A DNA stretch of 64,000 nucleotides from G965220075 sp965220075 (GTDB lineage: Bacteria; Chloroflexota; UBA11872). Position numbers and translations under genes: made by a program. The notes beneath the pieces are model-generated. The model saw only the letters and a program-made list of their open reading frames with translations. It did not search any database and was not told the origin of the DNA. Of this stretch, positions 33,866-42,310 are shown piece after piece (positions within the stretch are counted from its first letter, which is position 1; the number at the start of each line of letters is the position of its first letter). Location of the stretch: contig OZ244806.1 in the NCBI GenBank assembly GCA_965220075.1, forward strand, positions 806,001 through 870,000. The letters run 5' to 3'.

Positions 33866-34197
33866 TGGACGTGCTTTTCGACCGCGCTACGGTGCGCCGG
33901 AAGCGTAGCCGTCACGGGCCGCTCCGGTCCATAAGCGCACGGCGCGGCGCGCGGCAGTGGGTCGTTTTGATCAGCGTCCCTCCGGTCACTCCGGCGACAG
34001 CCAGTCACGTACTCGATACGGGGCCGGAGTCCGGTCCTGCCTTCCCTCTCGCCAGCGGACGAACCGAGCTGTCCCCGCTGTCCACCAGGTGGTGGCGTGC
34101 CGTCACTCCGAGCAACAATCGGCGGGATCCACCACCTGAGGCGCCGAGGTGTTGGCCCAGCTCGCAACTGTTGGGTAGCTTGGAGCAAGGAGGAGCC

Positions 34198-34230
34198 GTG
34201 CTGCTCCATTCCGACAATCCTCATGACTAG
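34198..34230 (+). other. Upstream mini-ORF with strong Shine-Dalgarno, overlapping the radical SAM start
   Basis: AAGGAGGA (34187-34194) lies 3 bases before GTG 34198, which opens a frame of 10 codons (MLLHSDNPHD) ending at TAG 34228-34230. The stop falls 5 bases after the ATG (34223) of the radical SAM gene, which itself has no good ribosome-binding site. Ribosomes ending the mini-ORF could restart at that ATG. The rest of the gap 33866-34222 shows no gene. Confidence 0.4.
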
Positions 34231-36028
34231 CTTAGAAACCGTCGACATCGACCACCTGCTCGACCGGGTGCGCAAACCCGCCCAATACCTGGGCGGCGAG
34301 CACAACTCGCGCAACAAGCCGTGGGAAACCGCGGGCGCCACTTTCGCGCTGTGCTTTCCGGACGCTTACGAGGTGGGGATGTCCAATCTGGCCGTGAATC
34401 TGCTCTACGAGCTGGTCAACGACCAGACCGATCACTTGTGCGACCGGGTCTTCACCCCCTGGCCGGACCTGGCCGACCTGATGAGAGCCTCGAGTGTTCC
34501 GCTCTTCGGCTGGGAGACCCGCCGTCCGCTGCGCGCGTTCGACGTCCTCGGTTTCTCGATGAGCTACGAGAGCGGCAATACGAACGTGCTGGAGATGCTC
34601 GACCTGGCCGGAATCCCGCTCGAGTCGCGGGAGCGGGGCGACGCCGATCCGGTCGTGCTCGCGGGCGGCTCGGCCGTCATCAACCCGGAGCCTATGGCCG
34701 ACTTCTTCGACCTGGTGGTCATTGGTGAGGGTGAGCGCGTCCTGGTTCAGCTGCTGGACGCCTACGCGGCCTTCGATAGGACGCGGGCGGGCTGGCGGCG
34801 CGCATTTCTCCTCCACTGCGCGCGGCGCATCCCGGGCGTATACGTCCCGTCGTTGTACGAGCCGCTGTTCAATCCCGAGGGCGCCATGCACGGCTACCGC
34901 CGTTTGAGCGAGGGCATTCCGGCCGCTATCGAGCGGCAACACGTCGATCTCGATGCCTTCCCCGGGCCGACCCGTCCGCTGGTTCCCTCAACCGAAGTCG
35001 TGCACGATCGCGTGGCCGTCGAGCTGGACCGCGGTTGCGCGCGCGCCTGCCGCTTTTGCCAGGCGGGCTACATCTACCGGCCTGTCCGCCGCCGCGCGCC
35101 GGAGACGATTCAGTCCGCCGTCTCGAGCTGCATGGAGTCCACCGGCCAGAGCGAGTTGTCCCTGCTTTCGCTGAACGCCGTGGACTATCGCGGCCTCGAT
35201 AACGTGATTTCGGATGTCTTCGATCGCGCCTCGGATTACGTCCGCGTGTCTATCCCGTCGACCCGGGTCGAGACGTTCAACGTGGACATCGCCGATGCGC
35301 TGCAGCGCGGCGGCAAACGCGGCGGCAGCCTCACCTTTGCACCCGAAGCCGCGACGCCCCGCATGCGGCGGGTGATTAACAAGGAGATTTCCGACGAAGC
35401 GCTGCTAGAGACCTGTGACATGGCATTCGGCAAGGGCTTCCGCACGATCAAGCTCTACTTCATGATTGGGCAGCCGACCGAAACCCTGGACGACGCGCGG
35501 GCCATCGCGCACTTGGCGAACCGGGTAATCGAGATCGGGCGCCGGCATCACGGTAAGAAGGCCAAGGTCAACGTTACCGTGTCAACCTTCATCCCAAAGC
35601 CTTTCACGCCCTTCCAATGGTTTCCGCAAGACGCCGCCGCCACCATTCGGGCCAAGCAGGCGGCATGCTTCGAGATCGTGCGCGACCGCAACGTGCACCT
35701 GATGTGGCACGACCCCGAGGAAAGCCAGGTGGAGGCCTTTCTCGCTCTGGCCGACCGGCGCGCGGGCGCCGTCATCCGGCGCGCCTGGGAGCAGGGCGCC
35801 AGGTTCGACGGCTGGAGTGAGTTCTTTCGACCGGACCTCTGGTTTCAATCAATCGACGAGGCCGGGCTCGATTTGGGCTTTTTCATCTACCGCCAGCGCG
35901 AGCTCGACGAGTTCCTGCCCTGGGACCACATCGAGATATTTGTGCAGAGGTCAATGCTGCAAAGAGAATTCGAGCGGGCCTTGGCCGCCGCCAGTGAGGC
36001 GCCGGTTGCAGCTGCGGTGTCAGCCTGA
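34223..36028 (+). CDS. Radical SAM protein, B12-binding type (YgiQ-like / TIGR03960-like)
   Basis: The protein has 601 residues from the ATG at 34223, where homology begins (DHLLDRVRKPAQYLGGEHNS). A B12-binding-like Rossmann region covers ~35-200, with FCFPDAYEVGMSNLA-type CFPDAYEVGMSNLAVNLLYE and VVLAGGSAVINPEPMADFFD. The radical SAM core follows, with the cluster-binding motif CARACRFC (Cys272, 276, 279). It continues with LSLNAVDYRGL, SLTFAPEAATPRMR and FYFMIGQPTET-like LYFMIGQPTETLDD. It would bind a [4Fe-4S] cluster and SAM. The reaction is unknown; in many bacteria this family sits next to a DUF2344 protein and rne or ribosomal genes, but neither is seen here. Confidence 0.9.
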   Translation: MTSLETVDIDHLLDRVRKPAQYLGGEHNSRNKPWETAGATFALCFPDAYEVGMSNLAVNLLYELVNDQTDHLCDRVFTPWPDLADLMRASSVPLFGWETRRPLRAFDVLGFSMSYESGNTNVLEMLDLAGIPLESRERGDADPVVLAGGSAVINPEPMADFFDLVVIGEGERVLVQLLDAYAAFDRTRAGWRRAFLLHCARRIPGVYVPSLYEPLFNPEGAMHGYRRLSEGIPAAIERQHVDLDAFPGPTRPLVPSTEVVHDRVAVELDRGCARACRFCQAGYIYRPVRRRAPETIQSAVSSCMESTGQSELSLLSLNAVDYRGLDNVISDVFDRASDYVRVSIPSTRVETFNVDIADALQRGGKRGGSLTFAPEAATPRMRRVINKEISDEALLETCDMAFGKGFRTIKLYFMIGQPTETLDDARAIAHLANRVIEIGRRHHGKKAKVNVTVSTFIPKPFTPFQWFPQDAAATIRAKQAACFEIVRDRNVHLMWHDPEESQVEAFLALADRRAGAVIRRAWEQGARFDGWSEFFRPDLWFQSIDEAGLDLGFFIYRQRELDEFLPWDHIEIFVQRSMLQREFERALAAASEAPVAAAVSA

Positions 36029-36109
36029 TCCGATAGACCGCCGCGCGGATGTCGGTGCGCGGAGTTGCCGCCCCGGCTCCAACCACGGCGGTCGCTGTGT
36101 ACGGCCGGG

Positions 36110-37504
36110 ATGATGAGCCGGTCCGCCGCGCCCACCGACACTATCGCCGCGATCGCCACGCCCACCGGCACGGGCGGGATCGGAGTGGTGCGCGTTAGCG
36201 GACCGGAGGCGCTCGCAATAGCGCTGCGCGTCGCCAGGCTGCCTCACGATCGCAAGCCGCGTCCGCGCTACGCGCACGTCGCACGCGTGGTTGACCCGGA
36301 AGACGACGAGCGGCTCGTGGATGAGGGCTTGCTGCTCTTCTTTCGAGCTCCGCGCTCCTACACCGGTGAGAACGTGGTGGAGTTGCATGGACACGGTGGG
36401 TCGGTGGTGCAGCGGCGCGTACTGGATCTGGTACTGCGGGCCGGCGCGCGCATGGCCGACCCGGGAGAGTTCACGCTGCGGGGGTTTCTCAATGGGCGCA
36501 TCGACCTGGCCCAGGCCGAGGCGGTGGCCGAGATGGTGGCGGCGCCTACGGCGCAGGCGCTGGCCGCGGCCGCCAGCCAGCTCGCGGGGCGGCTCTCGCA
36601 GGCGGTACGTGAAATCCGACAGGGCTGCCTGTCCATGCTGGCGCAACTTGAGGCTGAGATTGACTTCGCCGAGGAAGACGTGCCGCCAATGCCGCGCGCT
36701 ACGGCCGCCAGGCAGCTGGACCGCCTGCTGGAGAGACTCGCTGAGCTGCTGGCCGGGGCCGACCGCGGCATTCTGCAGCGCCATGGGCTGCGCGTCGCCA
36801 TCGTGGGCAGCCCCAACGTTGGCAAGTCTTCGCTCATGAATGCCTTATTGAACGCGGATCGAGCCATCGTGACCGACGTCCCGGGCACCACGCGCGACAC
36901 GCTCGACGAAGCATTCAATCTCGACGGGATTCCGATCGTGCTCACCGACACGGCCGGTATGCGGCGGACCCGGGATCAGGTGGAGCGTTTAGGCGTGGAG
37001 CGGAGCTCGCGCGCTCTGGAGAGCGCCGACGTCGCCGTGCTGGTGCTGGATGCCAGCCGCACGTTGAGCGCCACCGACACGCAGACGGCGGAGTTGGTTT
37101 GCGCGGCGCGCAAGCCGACTATCGCGGTCCTGAACAAGCGCGATCTGCCGGCCGTCACGCCCGTCGCGGAGGCCGCCGCGCTGGTACCCGACGCGAGCCT
37201 CTGCCATACCGCCGCGACAGGCGCGGACGTTGAGCAATTGCGTGCGGCGCTGCGCGCCCTTGTCGATCTGCGTGCGCCGCCTGGAGAGCTGGCCACCCTG
37301 AGCAACGTGCGGCACAAGCAAGCCTTGCAGCGGGCGAATACGGAGTTGCAAAGCTCGGCGCGCGCCGTGGCCGACGAGTTGCCCGCCGATTTCGTCACCA
37401 TCGGTCTGCACGGCGCCGTGCGTGCGCTGGGCGAGGTAACCGGTGAATCCGCGACCGAGGAGCTGCTGGACGCGATCTTCACCCGCTTTTGCATCGGCAA
37501 ATGA
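36110..37504 (+). CDS. mnmE: tRNA uridine-5-carboxymethylaminomethyl modification GTPase MnmE
   Basis: The protein has 464 residues from the ATG at 36110. The N-terminal folate-binding domain has DTIAAIATPTGTGGIGVVRVSG and APRSYTGENVVELHGHGG. A helical domain contains ADPGEFTLRGFLNGRIDLAQAEAV. The inserted G domain has G1 GSPNVGKSS, G2 GTTRD, G3 DTAGMR and G4 NKRD. The C-terminus is FCIGK with the catalytic Cys, the family hallmark. It modifies wobble uridines of tRNA together with MnmG, which is not in this window. 37505-37686 holds only palindromic repeats. Confidence 0.95.
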   Translation: MMSRSAAPTDTIAAIATPTGTGGIGVVRVSGPEALAIALRVARLPHDRKPRPRYAHVARVVDPEDDERLVDEGLLLFFRAPRSYTGENVVELHGHGGSVVQRRVLDLVLRAGARMADPGEFTLRGFLNGRIDLAQAEAVAEMVAAPTAQALAAAASQLAGRLSQAVREIRQGCLSMLAQLEAEIDFAEEDVPPMPRATAARQLDRLLERLAELLAGADRGILQRHGLRVAIVGSPNVGKSSLMNALLNADRAIVTDVPGTTRDTLDEAFNLDGIPIVLTDTAGMRRTRDQVERLGVERSSRALESADVAVLVLDASRTLSATDTQTAELVCAARKPTIAVLNKRDLPAVTPVAEAAALVPDASLCHTAATGADVEQLRAALRALVDLRAPPGELATLSNVRHKQALQRANTELQSSARAVADELPADFVTIGLHGAVRALGEVTGESATEELLDAIFTRFCIGK

Positions 37505-37590
37505 GGGCGGCGCTCGGCAGCGGCTCATTTTGGTGAGTGTCGCCTCCGTCACCCTGGCGAACTCCGTCGCTACAGCCTCCCTATTCGTCA

Positions 37591-37609
37591 CCCCGGCGTA
37601 AGCCCGGGG
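37591..37609. repeat. REP-like palindrome (CCCCGG...CCGGGG)
   Basis: CGTCACCCCGGCGTAAGCCC continuing into GGGG forms a 6-bp stem, CCCCGG with CCGGGG. Its flanks CGTCA and GGTTCCAGG match those of the second copy at about 59430. It belongs to the widespread CGTCAttCCCGCGAAAGCGGG family of intergenic palindromes. Confidence 0.55.
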
Positions 37610-37677
37610 GGTTCCAGGCGCGTCCGTCCAGGCCTACACCAGCCCCGTACGCCATGCGGGACCGGGGCCAACCGTAC

Positions 37678-37698
37678 GGGCGGGTTTCAAACCCGCCC
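37678..37698. repeat. Perfect 10-bp palindrome overlapping the dprA stop codon
   Basis: GGGCGGGTTT and AAACCCGCCC flank a single central C. The dprA stop (TGA on the minus strand, 37689-37687) lies at the palindrome's centre, so its last residues Gly-Arg-Val come from the repeat. The same type of GC-rich GGGTTTcAAACCC palindrome is common in intergenic DNA of this bacterial group. Confidence 0.7.
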
Positions 37699-38874
37699 CT
37701 GCTGCTCTCTCAGCGTGGCTTGCGCGGCCACGTAGTTCCCCGCCCCCAGGTGCCGCGCCAAGCCTTTGATCTCCATAATCGCCAGCATCGCCGATACTTG
37801 GTGCGCTGGCAGGCTGGTCTTGCGCGTCACTACGTCGATGTGCGTGGGCGTCGTGTCCAGCTCCGCAAGCAGGACCTCCTCTTCGGCCGTCGGCGCCGCG
37901 GTCGGAGGCAGCTCGAGCTGCGTCGGCGGTGCGTCCACGCCCAGCGCTTCCAGGATCTCCTCCGCCGTGCTCACCGCGCGCGCCTGGCCGCGGAACAGCA
38001 GCCGGTTCGTGCCCTGACAGCCGTCGGAAAAGACATCGCCGGGGACCGCCATGACTTCACGATTCTGCTCCAGCGCATAGCGCGCCGTGATCAGCGCGCC
38101 GCTGTCCAGCGGCGCCTCGACGACGATCGTGCCGCGGCTCAGCCCGCTGATGATGCGGTTCCGGCGTGGGAAGTTCTCGGCCGTGGCTCGCATCGTGAGC
38201 GGATACTCGGTGACGATCGCCCCCATCTCGGCGATCTGTCGGGCCAGTTTTCGGTTGCTGGCAGGAAATACCTCGTGCAGTCCGGTTCCCCAAACCGACA
38301 CGGTGCTGCCGCCGCCCTGCAACGCGGCGCGATGCGCCGCGGTATCGATGCCCGTCGCCATCCCGCTTACTACGCACATACCGGCGGCCGCCAGACCGCC
38401 CGCAATCCGCTCGGTTGCCTGCAACCCGTAGGCGCTCATCCGCCGCGTTCCCACGATCGCGACTGAGCGCTCGAAGGTCGCCGGGCTGGGGTCGCCCCGC
38501 ACGTACAGAAGCGGCGGAGGGTCGGGTATCTCGCGAAGCTGCGCTGGGTAAACCGGATCGTGCCAGGTAACCGGTTGGGCGCCCGCCGCCTGAACCTGGC
38601 TCAAAGCCTCGCCTGGATCGCGGCCCTGCCGCGCCGCCGCGACCTGGTCGGCGCGGCTACGCGGCAGCCCGGCTGCCATCAATTCCGCCGGCGACGCGTT
38701 CCACGCGTCCTTCAGGTCGCCGAACCCGCGGATAAGCTGCCAGAGCGATCCCGAGCCCAAGCCGAATATCGATCCCAGAGCCACCCAGTAGGCGAGATCG
38801 GACGGCGTTTGGCCGGCCGGCCCCGGAAAGCTCTCCGCCGCCTGGGGGTCCGGCGCTATGCGTGCTTCCTCCAT
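37687..38874 (-). CDS. dprA: DNA processing protein DprA
   Basis: The 395-residue protein has an N-terminal helix-hairpin-like region, and the Rossmann core is near 110-320. Motifs are LREIPDPPPLLYVRGD, VAIVGTRRMSAYG, VSGMATGIDTAAHRAAL, FPRRNRIISGLSRGTIVVEA and GALITARYALEQNREVMAVPGD. A C-terminal winged-helix-like domain covers ~325-385. DprA loads RecA onto incoming single-stranded DNA in natural transformation; no com genes are in this window. The last three codons and stop lie in a palindromic repeat, so the C-terminus may have been trimmed by its insertion. Confidence 0.94.
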   Translation of the reverse strand: MEEARIAPDPQAAESFPGPAGQTPSDLAYWVALGSIFGLGSGSLWQLIRGFGDLKDAWNASPAELMAAGLPRSRADQVAAARQGRDPGEALSQVQAAGAQPVTWHDPVYPAQLREIPDPPPLLYVRGDPSPATFERSVAIVGTRRMSAYGLQATERIAGGLAAAGMCVVSGMATGIDTAAHRAALQGGGSTVSVWGTGLHEVFPASNRKLARQIAEMGAIVTEYPLTMRATAENFPRRNRIISGLSRGTIVVEAPLDSGALITARYALEQNREVMAVPGDVFSDGCQGTNRLLFRGQARAVSTAEEILEALGVDAPPTQLELPPTAAPTAEEEVLLAELDTTPTHIDVVTRKTSLPAHQVSAMLAIMEIKGLARHLGAGNYVAAQATLREQQGRV

Positions 38875-38966
38875 AGACGAAAGCCTACCCGCGCGCGCCG
38901 CCGGGCGGCATTCCGTGAGGTCGCTGCGTACAATTCGATGAGTTCCATGCGGCGGGGGTGCGGTTT

Positions 38967-40004
38967 ATGGATAGCGATTGCGAGGCTTCAGCTCCCCTCC
39001 AGGCTGCCTTGATCGGCGTCGGCCATGCCCACGCGTGGGGAAAAGCACAGGCTATCAACGCGTCGGTTGACATGGAGCTGGCCGGCGTGTTCGAGCCCGA
39101 CGCCGCTGAGTGGGAGCGCCGCCGCGCGCGCGATGAATTCGCAGGCGTGCGGCGCTTGTCGGCGCGAGACGTTCTGCAAGACCCGTCGATCGAGGTCGTC
39201 TTCGTCGAGACGCGGCCTTGGGATAACTTGCGCTGGGCGCGCGACGCGGTTGACCACGGCAAGCACGTGCATCTCGACAAGCCGCCGGCGCTCTCGCTCC
39301 ACGATCTTCGCGCGGTTCTTGCGCGCGCCGCCGACCGCGGTGTGCACGTCCAGATGGGGTACCAGTTTCGCTACAACCCCGCCGTCGTGATGGCGCTCCG
39401 TGCGCTGCGCGAAGACTGGCTCGGACCCGTTTCGCGCATCCATGCCGACATCCCTACGGGCATTGGCATTTACGCGCGCATGCGCGCCGAGCTGGCCGCC
39501 CAGCCCGGCGGCACTTTCGTTGAGCTCGGCTGTCACCTGGTCGACCTGATCGTTCTAGTGCTGGGCAAGCCCACCGGCGTGTGGTCCACCCTGCGGTCCG
39601 ACGCGCGTGAGCAGGGCGACCCCTTCGTCGACAACACGACGGCGGTGCTGGAATACCCGCAGGCGCTGGCCGTCGTCCAGTCATGGGTCACCGGACACGA
39701 GCCAACCACGCACCGCCGGTTCGAGATTATTGGCGAACGCGGGTCATTTCTGATAGAGCCCATCGAGCCGCCGGGAATCCGCCTCTTTCTGGAGTCGCCG
39801 GCGGGACCGTTTCCAGCCGGTTGGAGCAGGCCGCCCGTGAGTATGCGGCCGCGCTACGCCGGTGACATCGCCGATCTGGCCGCCTGGATTCGGGCTGAGA
39901 GGCCCCCATCCTTCAAGGCCGAGCACGACCTTGCGGTCCACGAGACGCTCCTGCGCATCTGCCGCGTGCTCAGCTGGGACGGGCTGGTCGACACCGCGGG
40001 CTAG
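38967..40004 (+). CDS. Gfo/Idh/MocA-family oxidoreductase
   Basis: About 345 residues from the ATG at 38967, with a GTG at 38958 as alternative. The N-terminal Rossmann fold has LQAALIGVGHAHAWGKA and VFVETRPWDN. The conserved dinucleotide and catalytic segment DHGKHVHLDKPPALS carries the Lys of the EKP-like motif, here DKP. The C-terminal domain has GGTFVELGCHLVDL with the conserved His. The family oxidises or reduces sugars and their derivatives with NAD(P). The substrate is unknown, and no sugar genes flank it. Confidence 0.88.
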   Translation: MDSDCEASAPLQAALIGVGHAHAWGKAQAINASVDMELAGVFEPDAAEWERRRARDEFAGVRRLSARDVLQDPSIEVVFVETRPWDNLRWARDAVDHGKHVHLDKPPALSLHDLRAVLARAADRGVHVQMGYQFRYNPAVVMALRALREDWLGPVSRIHADIPTGIGIYARMRAELAAQPGGTFVELGCHLVDLIVLVLGKPTGVWSTLRSDAREQGDPFVDNTTAVLEYPQALAVVQSWVTGHEPTTHRRFEIIGERGSFLIEPIEPPGIRLFLESPAGPFPAGWSRPPVSMRPRYAGDIADLAAWIRAERPPSFKAEHDLAVHETLLRICRVLSWDGLVDTAG

Positions 40005-40178
40005 CCGGTCCTCTTCCCAAGATGTAGAGATGGGCGGCGCTTATCTCGGCGGCCGTGGCAGACACGTTTCGGCGGCCGTGAGGACCCGGGCGCAGCGCGG
40101 CTTGCAATCCTCCCATGTGTCGCCCATGCGCCCGGTCCAAGTAGTACCTATCTCCCCGGTCTGTACCCCTTCTTATCA

Positions 40179-40230
40179 CTCCCCCCGCGAGGGGGAGTCG
40201 GCTCGGCGGGGGCTCTGGCCCGCCGAGCCG
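40179..40230. repeat. Pair of strong GC-rich hairpins in an intergenic region
   Basis: ACTCCCCC and GGGGGAGT (40179-40199) form an 8-bp stem with a 5-base loop. Directly after it, GGCTCGGCGGG (40201-40211) and CCCGCCGAGCC (40220-40230) form a perfect 11-bp stem with an 8-base loop. A third CCCTCACCCGGGGGAGTG element lies near 40323-40340. No U-tract follows, so a simple intrinsic terminator is unlikely; a REP/BIME-type mosaic fits better. The gap 40005-40367 holds no gene. Confidence 0.6.
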
Positions 40231-40367
40231 GTGGGGGGCGATTCGGACCCATTGATGGCAACCGTGCCTGTCTAAGCCCCATCGCGGCAGCCGGCGACTG
40301 GCGGCTCGTCTGCCGCGATTCTCCCTCACCCGGGGGAGTGATCCGATGTTTGGATAGGGCTCCTCAC

Positions 40368-42050
40368 CTAACGGGAAAGGAGAGTGAGCGGCGTCACCTC
40401 GCCCACCTCCACGGCCGCCGCGTCCTGGAACGGCGCAAGGCCGCGCCAGCCACCGTTGGGATAGAGCCGGTCGCGCAGGCTGTCTCCGATCAGCCGCAAC
40501 TCGACGGGCGGTTCCAGCCCTGGGACGTGCTCCAGAACTGCGTTCTGGAAGTACTGGCGGATGACTCCCCGCGACGCGCGCGGATCCATAACCGTCCCGG
40601 GTTCGCCGGTGTCCGTGCGGGCCTCCGTGCGCGGCGCTCCGAATTGGGCCTGGCCTCCGTATTGCTCATAGAAGTCTTCGAACCCCACGAATGTGCCGTC
40701 CACCGCGAAGTTCGATACTCGGTGATTCCAAGTGCCTACCACCGCGCCCTCCTGTGTGGAGGTGACGTGCGGCTCGACTCCCATGTTCAGGCTCCCCCCG
40801 CGTCCTCCGCCCAGGAGCTCCCAGGTCGGGCGGGGAAAAAGCGAGCGCTCGCCGCGGCCATCCGGCGACCAATCCATGACTCCGCGCTGAAAGTACTGTG
40901 AGACGACGCTGGCCGATTCGCGCAATGGCTCGGATATCGGCCAGCCCCATCGCACGAGCCCCCCCGTCGACTCGTAGTAGTGGCGAAAATCCACCGTCCA
41001 AAGGCGTCCATCCAGCCGCACGCGCAGGTCCACTAGGTTGTGCGGCAGCTCCGACGTCAGCGGGTCGGAGAGCGCCACCCCGGCTGCAAGGTCCTCCGGG
41101 TCGTCGGGCGGCACGAGCGAAGGTAGGTCGGTGGCGAACACCTTCACGCTGTGGTTCAAGCTGTCGGCCACGTAGACGTCGCCCAGCTCGTCTACTGCGA
41201 TGTCGCGTGGAAACTGGAACTGCTCGTCTTCCGTACCCTCGCCGCCGAAGCGCCCCACGAAGTCGCCGCGGTGATCGAACACGGTCACCCGGTGATCGAC
41301 GTCCTCGGTCACGTACACGCGTGCGGCCTCGTCCACGGCGATGCCGATGGGATTGCGGAGGAGCGGCGGAGCGCCAATGAAACGCACAAACGTCCCGTCG
41401 GGCTGGAACATTTGAATGCGATCCCTGAAAGTGTCCGTGACGTAGACCATTCCCGTCCGGCTCACGGCGATGCCCGTGGGAGTGCTGAACTCCGTCGGGC
41501 CGCGCCCGCGCTTGCCCCACGTCGTCACGAACTCGCCGTCGAGCTCGAACTTTTGAATCCGGTCGTTGAAGCCGTCGGCTACATAAAGCGCGTTATCGGG
41601 TCCAACCGCCAGGCTGCGCGGCACGTTGAAATGACCGTCGCCGGATCCGCTCCTTCCCCAGGCGCGGCGGAAGACGCCATCCGGGCCGAATACCTGGATG
41701 CGGCGATTTCCGCCGTCCACCACGTAAACCTCGCCGTCCGGCGAGACTGCAATGCCCTGGGGCCGCCTCACGCTGCCCTGCGCACGCCCGGCCAGCGCGA
41801 TGATCTGCGTATTCGAGCTGTCCGGCGAGCGCCGCACCACGCGCCCGATGCGCGAGTCGGTGATGTAGACAGAGCCCGACTTATCGAGCGCTATCCCCCA
41901 CGGCGCGGCGAACCCATCGTGGGTGCGCACCAGCTGCGCTTCGATCTCCCAATCGGTTTCGGCCTCGCTGGCGCGCGGCCGGCCGAGCAGCAGCGGGGCG
42001 GCCGCGATTCCCGCAAGGACGGTTCGTCGCCTGATGCGAGGCTCGTTCAC
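40368..42050 (-). CDS. Exported NHL-repeat beta-propeller protein
   Basis: The 560-residue protein has a possible Tat signal (RIRRRTVLAGIAAAPLLLG). About six NHL repeats (~45-310) follow, each with the pattern P-x-GIAV...GxVYVxDxxxxRIQxFxxDGxF, forming a beta-propeller. The C-terminal ~230 residues carry two copies of a motif: GWPISEPL...VVSQYFQRGVMDW near 370-400 and FGAPRTEA...VIRQYFQNAVLEH near 480-520. The motif resembles the GxPxSE...VQYFERAxxE module of many Chloroflexota secreted proteins. The role is probably binding or recognition outside the cell; catalysis is not evident. Confidence 0.82.
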   Translation of the reverse strand: MNEPRIRRRTVLAGIAAAPLLLGRPRASEAETDWEIEAQLVRTHDGFAAPWGIALDKSGSVYITDSRIGRVVRRSPDSSNTQIIALAGRAQGSVRRPQGIAVSPDGEVYVVDGGNRRIQVFGPDGVFRRAWGRSGSGDGHFNVPRSLAVGPDNALYVADGFNDRIQKFELDGEFVTTWGKRGRGPTEFSTPTGIAVSRTGMVYVTDTFRDRIQMFQPDGTFVRFIGAPPLLRNPIGIAVDEAARVYVTEDVDHRVTVFDHRGDFVGRFGGEGTEDEQFQFPRDIAVDELGDVYVADSLNHSVKVFATDLPSLVPPDDPEDLAAGVALSDPLTSELPHNLVDLRVRLDGRLWTVDFRHYYESTGGLVRWGWPISEPLRESASVVSQYFQRGVMDWSPDGRGERSLFPRPTWELLGGGRGGSLNMGVEPHVTSTQEGAVVGTWNHRVSNFAVDGTFVGFEDFYEQYGGQAQFGAPRTEARTDTGEPGTVMDPRASRGVIRQYFQNAVLEHVPGLEPPVELRLIGDSLRDRLYPNGGWRGLAPFQDAAAVEVGEVTPLTLLSR

Positions 42051-42310
42051 CTGGATCCTCGTGGGCCGACGACCCGCTTCGCAGTTTAGCGTTCGATCCT
42101 AGCGCCGCCGCGCGCCAACGCTCCGCGCGTATGCTTCCCTTAGCTGAGGGTCGGGACGGCTCGAAGAGCGCGTCCACGAACCGAGTTCGGGGTAAAGAAT
42201 TTGCGCAACGTTTTGGCGGCCGCTCCCGATATGTCTGATGAGGGTCCGGGGCGACAGAGCGGTCGTGCCGGTAGCCCGGACCCGCAACCCTCCCCAGGGA
42301 CGCCGCCGGC

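Noticed and set aside
32768..33934. 388-residue plus-strand frame
   Set aside because: Antisense of the amidohydrolase, without any domain pattern.
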